A DNA stretch of 64,000 nucleotides from Rutidosis leptorrhynchoides (Eukaryota; Streptophyta; Magnoliopsida; Asterales; Asteraceae): positions 630,447,501-630,511,500 of the forward strand of contig NC_092335.1 in the NCBI RefSeq assembly GCF_046630445.1, read 5' to 3'. Under the pieces are notes generated by a model. That model was not told where the DNA came from. It made no database searches and was given only the letters and a program-made list of their open reading frames with translations. A program made the position numbers and the translations under genes. Numbering within the stretch: position 1 is the stretch's first letter; each line of letters starts with the position of its first letter. Shown one piece after another: positions 37,101 through 48,715 of the stretch.

Positions 37101-39841
37101 ATGCACCTTATCGACAGCCTAAGGGCTGTCATTAGAAAAAGTCAAAAAAATATTTATAAAGTCTTACCATGATAAGCATGAAAAAGAGTTGTGACATATT
37201 TTTAGAAAAGAATCATAGTTCAATTTATTAGGCCTTCAAAGACGAAACAAATTCCGATTTGACTCATTTATAAGTAGATGAGTCGATTTCATGTAGCTGA
37301 ATTATTGAAACTTATGGTTTATGCTGCATTATCGCGTAGGATTTTGTTGAAGGAGTAATGAAATTAGTCGAGCTTGACAATCTAAAAGATGCTATAGTCG
37401 GCTTGCCTGGCAGTAGCGGGCTGTCCACTGAGCAAAGGAAACGGTTAACAATTGCAGTTGAGCTGGTTGCAAATCCTTCGATAATATTCATGGATGAACC
37501 TACCTCTGGACTTGATGCAAGGGCTGCAGCCATTGTAATGCGTACTGTTCGCAATACAGTTGATACTGGTAGAACAGTTGTTTGCACCATTCACCAACCG
37601 AGTATTGAAATATTCGAAGCATTTGATGAGGTTTGGTTACTTATCCTTTTTAAGTATTTATAAAGTCGCTTATTTTACATAATCTGTATTTTCGTTTCAT
37701 CATTTGCAGCTACTTTTAATGAAAAGAGGCGGACGTGTGATTTACGGTGGAAAAGTAGGTGAGAGGTCAAATATTTTGATTAATTACTTCGAGGTATAGC
37801 AACTGAAGTCGAATATATTTCCATAGTTTTTATTACATATTGATGAACTTTTACACAATTATTATTATTTTTGTGTGCAGAGAATAAATGGAATTTCACC
37901 AATGCCAAGTGAATATAATCCTGCAAATTGGATGCTTGAAATGACTACACCTGCTGTTGAAGAAAGAATCGGCCAGGACTTTGCTGTGATCTATAAAAAC
38001 TCTACGCAGTTCAGGTAATCTTTTTAAAAAAAAAAAAAAGAAAAAAAAAAGTTGTACATATATTCAATGTGATTGTTTTACATTTTTCTGAATGTTACGT
38101 CTATCAGAGATATCGAGGCTTTGATTCAGCAAACAAGTACCCCACAGCCTGGGGATGAACCTTTACGTTTTTCTTCGAAATACTCGCAAACTAGTCTTTC
38201 GCAATTCAAACTTTGCTTATGGAAGCAGAACCTTGTGTATTGGAGAAGTCCAGAATACAATGCTGTTAGATTGATCTTTACAACTCTGTGTGCGTTGATT
38301 GTTGGTTCTGTATTTTGGGACGTTGGATCTAAAAGGTATTTTCTTGCTTCTTGTTTTTATTAACTTTTCATATGATTTTATTGATCATATATCTTATGAT
38401 TATATATTTGGAGGTCACCCAAACATATTACTTTATCTTTTCAATCTCCAAATGTTTGAAAACTGTTTTGTAAGTCGCCCAAATTTGTATGGTGTTCCAT
38501 ATGTACCATATTCGACTGATACCCGTGGTAAAATGTAAAAGGGCGCAAATAATCATGTAATTGGAAAATAAATAATTTTGATTATGTAAACAAAACACAT
38601 GTAATTTAAACAAAAAAAAAAAAAAAAAAAAAACTAAAATAGTACTGTATAAATAATTTTGATCAAGTATTTGTGTCCTTTCATTTTCTTTTCGGTGAGT
38701 TCTTATGCGAAGTTGGTATACATGCAACAACATACTAATTTGGGTGGCATCGTTTTCAAAAATTAGTGACTTACAAAAACAAAATGATATATTTGGGTTA
38801 CCTATAGATGTATATTTCCTATATGTTATGATAGTATAACATCCAAATTTGCTGTTAATTGGTTCAATCTGCAGAAACAATACAACCAACTTGATGGTGG
38901 TTGTAGGCTCGCTTTATACCGCAACCTTGTTTCTTGGTGTAAATAATGCGTCCACCGTGCAACCCGTTATTTCAATTGAAAGAACAGTGTTTTACCGTGA
39001 AAGAGGAGCAGGAATGTATTCTGCAATACCTTATGCTATAGCACAGGTAAGTTCAATAGAATGCTACTACATTAAATCTATACCTAATTTATATTTATTT
39101 CAAGATTAAAATAAAATTGACATTCGGTTTCTTACAGGGTCTTGTCGAGCTCCCTTACATAGCCACACAGACAATTGTGTATGGTATTATTACATACTTC
39201 ATGATCCACTTTGAGAGATCGGCTGGTATGATCGTTATTTTCTACGCTTCATCACTCTTATAATATACTTGTATATTTGTATAAATTTAATAGTTTTAAT
39301 TAACTTTTGTAATGCAGGAAAGTTCTTTCTGTACCTTGTGTTCATGTTCTTAACATTCACATACTTTACCTTTTATGGAATGGTCGCTATTGGTCTTACG
39401 CCAAATCAACAAATGGCTGCTGTTGTTTCTTCTGCGTTTTACTCGTTATGGAACCTTCTTGCTGGTTTTCTTGTCCCTAAACCAGTAATTTTCTGTCCCT
39501 TAATTATCTTATAGTTCTAATTAGTGTTTTTATACCTTTTTATTGTGTTAAGTGATCTTGATGTGTCTTTGTAGCAAATACCTGGTTGGTGGATATGGTT
39601 TTACTACGTATGTCCAATCGCATGGACCTTGAAAGGTCTTGTAGGATCTCAACTTGGTGACGTGGAAGAAACAGTCGTGGGACCCAATTTTCATGGAACT
39701 GTAAAAGGCTATCTGAAGGATACACTAGGAATTGAACATGAGTTTATCGGTTTTTCAGCTTTGGTTCTCTTTGGGTTCAGCCTCTTCTTCTTTCTTGTGT
39801 TTGCGCTTTCCCTTAAATTTCTCAATTTCCAGAAAAGATGA
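31025..39841 (+). CDS. ABCG31: PDR-type ABC transporter, ABCG31-like, 24 exons, intact
   Basis: Coding exons: 31025-31350, 31949-32069, 32429-32517, 33211-33295, 33504-33660, 33779-33855, 33951-34095, 34222-34523, 34608-34889, 34960-35276, 35400-35560, 35707-35810, 35900-36056, 36146-36184, 36367-36488, 36567-36899, 37340-37630, 37710-37793, 37881-38014, 38108-38335, 38875-39046, 39138-39225, 39318-39484, 39575-39841. All introns are GT-AG, and the total of 4248 bases gives 1415 aa in frame. Order is NBD1-TMD1-NBD2-TMD2. NBD1 has Walker A GPPGSGKS (185-192), VSGGQ (323-327) and FMDE (345-348). NBD2 has GSSGAGKT (860-867), degenerate LSTEQ (967-971) and FMDE (989-992). The start [13 protein letters not shown] and near-collinear sequence match Arabidopsis ABCG31 (about 1426 aa), a plasma-membrane exporter linked to abscisic acid release from endosperm and pollen-coat lipids. 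ORTHOLOGY is inferred from motifs, substrate not shown. The ATG at 31025 is the first in frame. Confidence 0.93.
34099..34200. repeat. Poly-T/poly-A tract in an ABCG31-like intron
   Basis: A run of more than 20 T followed by about 13 A lies in intron 7 and could form a weak hairpin. It is simple sequence, prone to length variation. Confidence 0.8.
36988..37138. mobile_element. Candidate MITE in intron 16 of the ABCG31-like gene
   Basis: The left end TTTCTAACGACAGC and the right end GGCTGTCATTAGAAAA are inverted copies with one change, about 150 bases apart. A subterminal hairpin (GACAGCCTAAGGGCTGTC) stands at the right end. No coding capacity. Target duplications are not clear, so the superfamily is left open. 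It lies between the NBD2 Walker A exon and the NBD2 signature exon without touching splice sites. Confidence 0.55.
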
Positions 39842-40526
39842 ATCAAACCGGGCCCACATTTCACAAACATCACCATGTTTTGCAAGAGCTTCAGGTAGCC
39901 AAGGACAGCATTAGTAAGCTCCATCACTCAACAATCATGCACAATCATATCACGCGATTATTGTATTATTCCACTTCACGCATGAAAATGATAATCTCCA
40001 TTAACTATCGGGCTTTTTGGCAAACACGATACGTTCTATGCTTAAAGGTTTTACGTTAACAAATTGTATCGTTTCATATCTCGTTAACTAATGTTATGAT
40101 GCAGTTTATTATTATAACATGATGATAATCAGTACCTTCCTTTGTTAGGAATATATATGTATGCGTTATATAGTTAATACGTAACTGTTACAGCGCGTTT
40201 TCGTGAGTTGCTGCAGGTATTAGATTAAGCTGTTTGAAGATACCTTCAATATCTTTGATCCCGGACAAGATCATAAAAATCAGGTAATTAGAAATATATT
40301 ATTTCATCTAATGTTATATGTCCATGGAAAGGGGTACAAGATTATTGAAAAACCAAATACAAGTCAAAACTCAATATTCATATTCAAAGATAACTAGTGG
40401 TACACCACATTCTCCTCCAACAAAACAGGGGAAAGTTACATATACACCCCTTTCAGTTATCTATTAACCATATTCACATCCTAATCTATTACAATAATAC
40501 AAAAACACCCCAACATATTTCATACT
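39842..40526. other. Convergent 3' region between the ABCG31-like and PRISE-like genes
   Basis: 685 bases between two stop codons on opposite strands hold both 3' UTRs. No further gene, and no clear AATAAA signal for either gene, was noted. Confidence 0.6.
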
Positions 40527-41690
40527 TTACGGAATTAGTTTTTCTTTCCTCATAACATCAATCCAATATGATATCGAATCGAGAGCATAATATCTCTCTG
40601 TAAACCCGAGCCGGTCTGCTTTCTCCCTTGTCCCTAACATCTTAACAGGGCAACGAAACAAAGCGTCCAAGAAATACCAATTCGCCAAATCCTCCATTTC
40701 GGTATCAACCAAACCCTCTTTCCTTACTATCTCTTTCCAAACACTCCCTTTATCGCTCATAAACCCCGAAAATGTGAAATCCTCCGATAACATTTCCCAA
40801 GGTACTACCGCACCAAACTTTTCCCCGATCGCTCCCCATATATCCTTCCAAGTTGAACCATTACCATTTATCGAATTAAATGCTTGCCCGTTATTTGACT
40901 GAACCAACTCATTTGTGGCTGCCCAAATCTGTTGTTTGGCCACAAGCCTAGCGTCCGAGACATCAACGAACTGCTCTTCCCAACACTCTTTTCTTCCTCC
41001 AAAAACAAAGGGAAGATTCAAATACTTGCATATACTCCCATAAACGCATAAACTTCCCATAAAGTTGTACAATGTTTTTTGTGAACTCCCTATGATCAAA
41101 CCAGGCCGGTGAACCGACCATGGAACTGCACCGGCCAACCTCTCGGTTAACAAATCTTCAAGACCATAGTAAAAATTACATCCTATTTCAACTCTTGGAC
41201 AATTTTCATCATAGTAAGAAACACTATTAACAAGATGATCAAAACTAGTATCTCCATTTAAAGACACATAATGTTTTGTCCCAGTCTGTAATGAAAAGTG
41301 TTTCAAACCCCTGGCTCTTTGGAGGATTGAGTCCAAAGCATTAGACATCATGGCTCTGTTTTGCTCATAACATTCAACGCTATCTAACGGAAACTGGCTA
41401 GCCCAAGTGACCCAAAACACATGAGTCACATCATCCAAATGAGAAATTTTCATTTGAGTTTCAAAAGGGTCAAGAAGATTGCATGAAATGAATTGGTAAT
41501 TAGGGTTTTTTGTGTGTGATTTCATCTTCATAACTGTATCTGGCCTTCTTGCTACACCGTAAACTTTCCATTTCGATCTTGAAAGTAGCTTCTCAAGAAG
41601 CTGTTTTCCAACAAGACCAGTTACTCCAAATATGATAGCAACATCTTTTGGTGTTTTTTTCATTCTTTTATGAAGCTTTTCAACAGCCAT
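40527..41690 (-). CDS. PRISE-family enone reductase (progesterone 5-beta-reductase / iridoid synthase-like)
   Basis: A complete intronless frame of 387 aa, the usual family length. The ATG at 41690 has A at -3 and G at +4. It is an NAD(P)H-dependent short-chain reductase of the VEP1/P5betaR (PRISE) group, which reduces activated C=C bonds of enones. Visible motifs: dinucleotide loop GVTGLVG (22-28), VARRP (46-50), FWVTWAS (92-98), TGTKHY with the family Lys at 139, NFYYGLED with the family catalytic Tyr at 174, and VHRPG (193-197). Family members act on progesterone, small enones or 8-oxogeranial. The actual substrate cannot be read from sequence. It likely acts in the cytosol, as no targeting peptide is seen. 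It lies convergent to the ABCG31-like gene. Confidence 0.9.
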   Translation of the reverse strand: MAVEKLHKRMKKTPKDVAIIFGVTGLVGKQLLEKLLSRSKWKVYGVARRPDTVMKMKSHTKNPNYQFISCNLLDPFETQMKISHLDDVTHVFWVTWASQFPLDSVECYEQNRAMMSNALDSILQRARGLKHFSLQTGTKHYVSLNGDTSFDHLVNSVSYYDENCPRVEIGCNFYYGLEDLLTERLAGAVPWSVHRPGLIIGSSQKTLYNFMGSLCVYGSICKYLNLPFVFGGRKECWEEQFVDVSDARLVAKQQIWAATNELVQSNNGQAFNSINGNGSTWKDIWGAIGEKFGAVVPWEMLSEDFTFSGFMSDKGSVWKEIVRKEGLVDTEMEDLANWYFLDALFRCPVKMLGTREKADRLGFTERYYALDSISYWIDVMRKEKLIP

Positions 41691-41768
41691 GTTTTGAGGT
41701 TTTTTTAGTTTCTCAATAAGGCTTTATGAGGTTGTTTTGGGTTGATATCTATTGATGAAGCATAAGGG

Positions 41769-41781
41769 TTTATATATATAG
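41769..41781 (-). promoter_or_regulatory. TATA box of the PRISE-like gene
   Basis: On the minus strand TATATATATAAAC stands about 80 bases before the ATG, a good plant TATA element at a plausible distance. Confidence 0.6.
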
Positions 41782-42439
41782 TTAGCTAATCCACTTTCTA
41801 AACCAGCTTAGACCTTACCCTTACCAACTGTCATTAAATAAATTATTCATGAATTATCAAGCTAGTGGCCATGCTTCGACTCAAAATCTTCTGACCTCAG
41901 ATGTAAATTCGAATCTTTAGAAGATTTAGTTTTCAATTTAAGTTTTTTATATATAGAAAGAGTATATAAACTTATGGGATTATAGATTTTGTAGACATAT
42001 TCCATGTATACCAGTTTAAAAATTCAATTTTTTTATTTGGCGAATTTTTTTTTAACATAAATAACCAAGAATATTAACTTATTGAATAATACAAGGGAAT
42101 CAAGCAAGGCTCGCAAGTCGCAATTAGAAAGCGGAACCTAACAGACAAGACGAGCCAGAAACGGCTATCTACAAGCAAGCCTAGCCTGAAGAGAAACAAG
42201 AGAAAAACCAAAAACTAAATCAACTAAACCGACTAACCACGAAACAAACAAACACGACTTATACAATCAAAAACAATGAAAATGAGGAACTATAAATAAT
42301 CCATAAAACACCAAAAAAGCTAACAAAGAATCGGTTGAGCCAAACGAAGACCCACGAACGCAACACCACTAAAACACTTCTTGCCCATCAAATCAGGTTT
42401 AGACACATTTCCTTCGACTTTATCTCTATTTAACACTTT

Positions 42440-42790
42440 ACCCGCACGAACTCAATAATGTACGATATAGGTGATTCGAAAGACGAAGATCCCACAATTT
42501 CACCAACTGCCGGAGGGGGTCCTAACGCAATGTCGGAACCCACCCACCCGATCATTTCCTGGGACGAACCAATATACTCTTGCCGACCTTAAGGAGGAAA
42601 CACCCACGGCGAATCCATACGGTCATCGCGTGTGGTAAAACCCCCTCGGATGAGGTTCGAACGCAAAACGTCTAAGACCTCCGAGGCCCATGAAATGGAC
42701 GGGAACTTCAAGAAAAATATTTTGCAGCACATGGGAGTCGAATTCCTAACCTTCCTTATGAGAAGTCGAGTCACTACAAATACGCCAATA
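42440..42790 (-). mobile_element. Candidate tRNA-derived SINE (1)
   Basis: On the minus strand a box A-like TTTGTAGTGACTCGA (42767-42781) and a box B-like GGAATTCGACTCCC (42733-42746) stand at tRNA spacing, as in RNA polymerase III promoters of plant SINEs. A GC-richer body follows that shares GGGGGTTTTAC with the second candidate. Ends and target duplications were not resolved; the span is approximate. Confidence 0.45.
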
Positions 42791-43464
42791 CCTTGAAGTT
42801 TTTACAAGACTGAAAATGTAGTATGCACTATGAAAAATTATACTATAGTATCAATGTCATATCTATATGACTATATTTATGCGTATATATGTTAATATGT
42901 ATACTGAATACAATGTACGTCCATATAACTTTCAATCGATATATGTATGAACTAAACTAATTACTTCATCGATTTCTCGTATCATTTGAACAATATATAC
43001 GATATATTAGTATAATCTCCTACCTGCTCACATATACTACGTATGTTGCTCCTCGTACACAAATAAGTTAACGTTATTATTAAGAAAATTTTGGGCCACA
43101 AATATCAATACATCTTCACCAGAAATATTACATTTTTAATTTTTATAAAAACAATATATATAGACAAGTTTAAAACGATTTCTACCTATCTTTTATACAA
43201 GTAACAAAACAATAATTAATTTTTTTGTTTAACTGGATGCATAAAATATTTTTGATGTATTATTTGACTCTTACATGTGATGATAAAATAAAAATACATC
43301 AACTGGTATTTGAACACGTATCTTTGAGTAAACAGTGAGGTATAAAAGCCCAAGTTGCACTCAATAATAGTGTTTAAGGATACGTCATACGTACGTGCAA
43401 CACAGGTGTATTCGCGGGATCTTAATTGAAGCACTAATGGTATCTAAATTTGCAAATATAGATT

Positions 43465-43742
43465 ATTTTTTTAACGGTAGTTTGAGATCATTCAGAGAAG
43501 ACTAAATCACTCACGCAATCGTCTCTCGCAGTTGCATAACCCGTCACTAACTGTTGCCATAGAGAAAACTCGGACAATCCGAGGGCATGGCCAGTAAACC
43601 CCCCTCTCGCTGCCTCCGCAACGCTGAAGGCGACCTTGAGTGGATTCAAGGTCTGAGAATAACCTTGTGTGCAAAGTTGTAGTCCAAGGGAGTCGAACTT
43701 CTGACCTCTAACAAAGAGTGTCAGACCACTACTACAATGACG
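43465..43742 (-). mobile_element. Candidate tRNA-derived SINE (2)
   Basis: The minus strand starts TCATTGTAGTAGTGGTCTGA (box A-like). AAGTTCGACTCCC (box B-like) follows at normal spacing, then a body with GAGAGGGGGGTTTAC, ending near an A-rich TTAAAAAAATAAT tail. Head and body resemble candidate 1, suggesting one family. Target duplications are not evident. Confidence 0.5.
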
Positions 43743-44809
43743 TTCTTCCTCCCCATAACAGCCACATCAACATCACGTCAATTTTCTATCTCCATTTTCT
43801 CCTCATTTCCTCCCCATCACATATTCATCACACACCAATACCGACCATGACATATTTTCTCCCATCACATGACCCCACCAAATTCATTAAATAAAGCAAT
43901 TTACAAGTTCTAAAGTTGTGTGTACAAATAAATAAAACCAATTGTCCGTCCTCAGATATGCTATCCCATGAAAAAGTTTCAGCACGGACCAAGTGAGGGC
44001 GGCCGAGGGCGAATCGAGGGCTAGACAATGCCAACGGTGCCCTTGAGAGCGGAGCTAAGGGCGGGGTCAGAATGCAGCCCGTTGGGAGTGGTTAATAAAC
44101 TTTAATCATTCATCTAACAATAATTGTGAATAGAGTACAACTGATTCCAATTATATCAATGTGGATCATGCATGCGGAAATATTTTGATGATGGTCAATC
44201 TGTATGCAGCATAATAAAAATATTCATCCAGTTAGAGTCGGAAACAATTACGAAAGAACATGATCATGTGTAAAATATTTATCGTCTCTGGATAACTTGA
44301 ACAAGAAATTTTATTCGGTTTTTATAAATAGATGGAATTAAATAAAAATATTTACCAACTTTTATTATGATCATCTCAAAATGTATTACAATTGAAATTG
44401 TAACTTAAGACTTCTTGTTAACGATATTAAGTCCAAAATCTCACCTGAAATATCAAACAAATAATCCTTTCAAATTTTATCTTTTATCCTTAACAGTGCA
44501 TATAGGTACCTAGAGAGGCCAATTGAGGATACGAGCAGTAGCGTCCTGTAACATTACTATTTTTGAAATTTTATTTAAAAAGTATCACTCAAATTGTATA
44601 TTTGATATGGAAAAAACTACTCCTATTTTAATAGGACAAAACCATTGTTCATTTTCATATGAGCAACTGGTCTTAATATGTAGTTAGTCAAGCAAGTCCA
44701 GCTTCGTCCACATGAAGAAGTATGTTCAAGAAATTCAATGACAATACTTATTCTAAGAAAAAATGAGTTTTAACCTTTCTCATGTCTCGTGTAGTGACTC
44801 ATCATGCTT

Positions 44810-45272
44810 CTATGCAAAGAAAATAATCTCGTCTTTAAGTCTCTCAACTTTAGTAGGCGGGAAGAATCTCATGATGTATTTATCCCGAAGATGATTAAAG
44901 TTTTTGATAGAATAGGGTTGAAGAGATTTCAACCAAGCCTTAGCATTCCATGTCAGTATACAGAAAAGTTCGCATCTTAAATATATCTGGACTAACACCC
45001 TGATTCTTGTAAAGATCACACAACTCTTCAAACGGTTCAAAGTGCTCAATCGGATTGTTGTTGGTTTTTCCGTCAAGCGGATTTCCCGAGCAAGTGAACA
45101 AACTGAGGCTTAACGTTAAATGATGGGGCATTAATGTTCGATCTTTGAATGGGTGGCGGCAGAGCCGGTGGTACAGTTTGCCGTATGTTCCACATTGGTT
45201 GATCATTCGGATCGGCCATGTCTTCTACCTCAACAACAATCTTAAGGTCAGATTTATAGAAGGGTAATGTGT
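44810..45272 (-). pseudogene. Element E gag fragment (left of the D insertion)
   Basis: On the minus strand frames read DPNDQPMWNIRQTVPPALPP and, downstream, AKAWLKSLQPYSIKNFNHL and FFPPTKVERLKDEI. This is the Retrotrans_gag start of an Athila/Tat-type element. It continues from 58038-58251 across the D insertion and stops near 44810. Fossil, truncated and broken. Confidence 0.75.
45268..45272. repeat. Target-site duplication TGTGT (left) of element D
   Basis: TGTGT directly precedes the D 5' LTR and recurs at 58033-58037 directly after the 3' LTR. Confidence 0.92.
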
Positions 45273-46987
45273 TGATATTGCTCAATTACATCATATATAT
45301 ATCTCGCAATATCGTGTAAAATACTCTCGAATCAAGGATAGTTAAGGCAGTTTCTACAAATAATACACAAAGGTATGAAAAGTGTATCAGAAAGTGGTTT
45401 ATAAAGAGTTTTGGTGAATTATGACCATTCTAAAAGTTGTGATTTCATCATAGTTGATCCCAATACAAGTTATGGTCAAATTAGCGCTCTAAAACGATAA
45501 AACAAGGCTGCAGATATGTTGGACGCCGTCCAAAATGATTGGGACGCCTTCCAAATGAAGGGAGATTTGAAAAAAACGAGACAGTACAATTCAGCATAAC
45601 TGGACGCCGTCCAGCCCTTCACAACTGGACATCGTTCAGAAATCTGGACGCCGTCCAGGCCTTTATAACTGGACGCCGTCCGGTATTTTGGACGCCGTCC
45701 AGAAGTAGGTTTCAGCCTACTTTTTGCTTTTGACCAACTTTTACCACTTTAAAAAAAGAGAGATATGATCACATACGAACAGTTACGAAATAGAGGAGTT
45801 CCAAGACGATTTTAGGAGCAAAATTGGAGAATTCTAAGCTCTTGGAAGAGGCTTAACATCCAAGAATCAAGATTCAACACCTTTTCCATTCAAGATTCAT
45901 TCTCTATTAGGTTGATTTCTTGTTCTTCACAATGAATTCTACTTATCAATTGATTGTTATTTTGTTTGTTAATATGATTGTTGGCTAAACTCTATAATGT
46001 TTGTCTAGATTAATAACTGAGGTATTGGATGTAATCTTATGGATTGAATGTATTATGTGTGATTAGATTAAAGCTTGAATCAAAGAACCATGCTTATTGA
46101 TGTCAAATCATTTGTATCTAGTTAATTGATATGTTGTTGATAAAGAGAACTCTTGTTGATGTATCATATTGATTTACAATCAACTTGTCTTAGATTGATT
46201 GTTTACTAAACCGGACCAAAGGGGTAAATTAGATCAAAATGATTAGACGATATAGGAAAGAATTGTGTAGAGCGAACGCAAAAGACAATTGTTATTCAAG
46301 TCTTTGATCTAGCTAATCAACTAGTCACAAACAAAAAGGTCTAGGTGATAGGGAACCATCCACTTAGTAATTCTAGTTTGAGTACTTGCTAAAGAGAACT
46401 CTTGGCAAGTCGATTTGGGTGATTAGCATATATCATAGTTATTTGGTTACAAACACGAGAACTATAGAGAAAATGGAACCCTTGATCTTGTAATCGAGTT
46501 TACGTGTTTACTAAAGAGAACTCTTGGTAAATCTATTAGGTAACTCACACACATAGTCATTCAATCGGGTCTTAACAATATAACTTACATCCAATACCGA
46601 GGGTAAAATATCTAGATGAACATTTCGTATCTTTGATCTTAATCAAACTATCTTATTTGCTTTCTTTGCACTTGTTTTCATTATATAAACTTAAAAGACC
46701 AAAAATATTGTTTTTACTTTTAATCTTCTCTGATTTGGCTAAATCATTAAATAGCCACAAAAACATAATATCTTGTACCTTTAAGTTTCATTTACTTAGT
46801 TAATCACAATATAGTTTCTAATTTTAGTTTGACTAATCCAACTGCCCTTGGAACGATACACGGAACTAAACCATTATTTATACTACTACACGATCGGGTA
46901 CACTGCTCGTCAGCGTGTAACAATCTTTAATCGGTATTTCTCCATACTATTTCATATAACAATTCATATACCACGTTTCCCACATCA
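45273..46987 (+). repeat. Element D 5' LTR
   Basis: Begins TGATATTGCTCAATTACATC and ends TTTCCCACATCA. It carries the GC-rich phrases at 45515-45705. Compared with the 3' LTR it lacks one phrase unit of about 20 bases. Confidence 0.93.
45515..45705. repeat. CTGGACGCCGTCCAG near-palindromes in the U3 of the D 5' LTR
   Basis: About seven copies of TGGACGCCGTCCA, some degenerate, occur in pairs separated by 10-25 bases. The arms TGGACG and CGTCCA are complementary around a single base. They lie 240-430 bases from the LTR start in AT-rich surroundings and hold most of the local CpG. Copies recur in the 3' LTR (56540-56745) and in the body (52800-53010). Confidence 0.9.
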
Positions 46988-46993
46988 AGTTTT

Positions 46994-47011
46994 TGGCGCC
47001 GCTGCCGGGGA
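46994..47011 (+). other. Primer-binding site of element D (tRNA-Asp type)
   Basis: TGGCGCCGCTGCCGGGGA lies seven bases after the 5' LTR and complements the 3' end of the tRNA-Asp-like sequence seen at 18841-18915. Here the match stops after about 18 bases, as is normal. Confidence 0.88.
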
Positions 47012-47164
47012 CAGTTTTGTGTCAAAATAGAATTGTTAACTAATTTGTGATTAAGTAGTTTCTTAATTATTTTGAATTATTAATAGTCTTTGATTTTTAG
47101 ACTTATAGAATCGGTGCGTTTAATAGTTTTGTTAGTTGTGTGATTGACAGATTTTAGGTTGCAT

Positions 47165-48715
47165 ATGCCACATACCCGAAGATCAGATTCTTCATTACTT
47201 ACACCGCTTACAGAACCTGATAGAAAGCTTGGTAGGATCCCAAAAGAAGTACTTGAACTTTTTGAATCTTCATCAAAGCAGGAAACTTTTAATACAGAAT
47301 CAAGTACAACCAAGCCGAGATATTCTGAATTTGGTGAGCCCGTTCCTCCTCCAAAATTTGAAATGGAAGGAGAAGCAAGACCGGTGGTACCAAGACAATC
47401 AATGGCGGCCAAGATGAAGGTAACCCGAACCGGACAAGGTAGTGCTATTACTCCGCCCACTGGTGAGGTAAATTTTGAAATAAAAGGACCTACTCTCCAA
47501 ATGATTAATAACAGGTGTCAATTTGGTGGTGGTCCGAATGAAGATGCAAACGAACATATTCGTCTTTTTCAAGAGATATGTCTTCTTTTCAAACTTAAAC
47601 CAGACACTGACCAGGCCATATTTTTAAGACTTTTCCCATGGACACTCCACGGGGAAGCACGAAGTTGGTTAGATTCATTGGCCGAGGCTACGATAGAAAT
47701 TTGGGATGGTATGTTGGAAAATTTTCTTAAGAAATATTTTCCAGCTTCTAAGTCCGCGAGACTCCAACAAGAAATCACCCAATTTTGTCAAAAGCCGATG
47801 GAAACCTTGTACGAAGCATGGAATCGATTTTACAAAATGCTAAGAGGTTGTCTAAATCATGGTTTGGATACCTTCCAAAAAGTCCAAATCTTTTACAAGG
47901 GTTGTGATGTTGCAACCCGAATTTCCATTGATCAAGCTGCCGGAGGTTCACTTATGGACAAAACCGAGCAAGAGGCTTATGAGATAATCGAGAAGCTAGC
48001 TGATTATTCTCACGAGTGGCATCAAGAACGACCAATTACTCGTAATGCTCAAGTCCAAATCGCCGGTGCTTATGATGTCCTTAGTTCCCTAAGTGTGAAA
48101 ATAGACGGTGTTGCTCGAAACATGGACAAAATCACCAAGGAAATTCATAGTATGAAAGTAGGTTGTGAATACTGTGGTGGTCTCCATTTAGGAAAAGATT
48201 GTGATACCGGTTTAACAATGGCTCAAAAAGAAGAAGTGGCTTTCATAAGCCAAAGAAATAATAATCAATTTCAAGGAAGAGCCCAATTTAACCGGAACTT
48301 CAACAACCCCTACAACCCTCAAGGTCAAAATTCCAATTACCAACAAGGGTCAAGTAGTGGGTTCCAACAACAAACTCCGAGTTTTTATCAAAAACCCCAG
48401 CAGGAAGAGAAAAAGTCAAATTTGGAGAGCATGTTGGAAAAGTTGATTGCATCACAAACTCAGCTTGTCACAAACATAAACCAAACAAACGAGAAAAACG
48501 AACACCAGTTTAGAAACCAACAAGCCTCAATTCAGAATTTGGAGAAGCAATTGAGTGGTTTAGCTAGTTTACTGAGTGAAAGAAAACCAGGGAGTTTACC
48601 GGGTGATACCAATAAGAACCCCCGAAATGCGCACGCCAATGTTATCACCACACGGAGTGGTCTAGCATACGAAGCCCCAATAATGCCCGAAAATTCTGAT
48701 TCAGTGTTCCGTTGA
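47165..48715 (+). pseudogene. Element D gag
   Basis: A frame of 516 codons begins with ATG at 47165 (MPHTRRSDSS). It has the Retrotrans_gag core (LFPWTLHGEARSWLDSL, FLKKYFPASKSARLQQEI), a CCHC-like knuckle (CEYCGGLHLGKDC), a Gln/Asn-rich stretch and a coiled coil (QASIQNLEKQLSGLASLL). It forms the particle shell in this family. The gag-pol boundary region follows. Described as a fossil because the element as a whole is broken. Confidence 0.88.

Larger units (their letters stand above)
41791..44800. other. Intergenic stretch with repeat debris
   Basis: About 3 kb without a supported gene. It is A/T-rich with two SINE candidates (listed separately). A GC-rich block at about 43960-44090 (GAGGGCGGCCGAGGGCG and nearby) may be part of a MITE, but no ends could be paired. 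Confidence 0.5.

Noticed and set aside
42589-42774. A 61-codon frame in the intergenic stretch
   Set aside because: It overlaps the SINE candidate and is better explained by the GC-rich SINE body.
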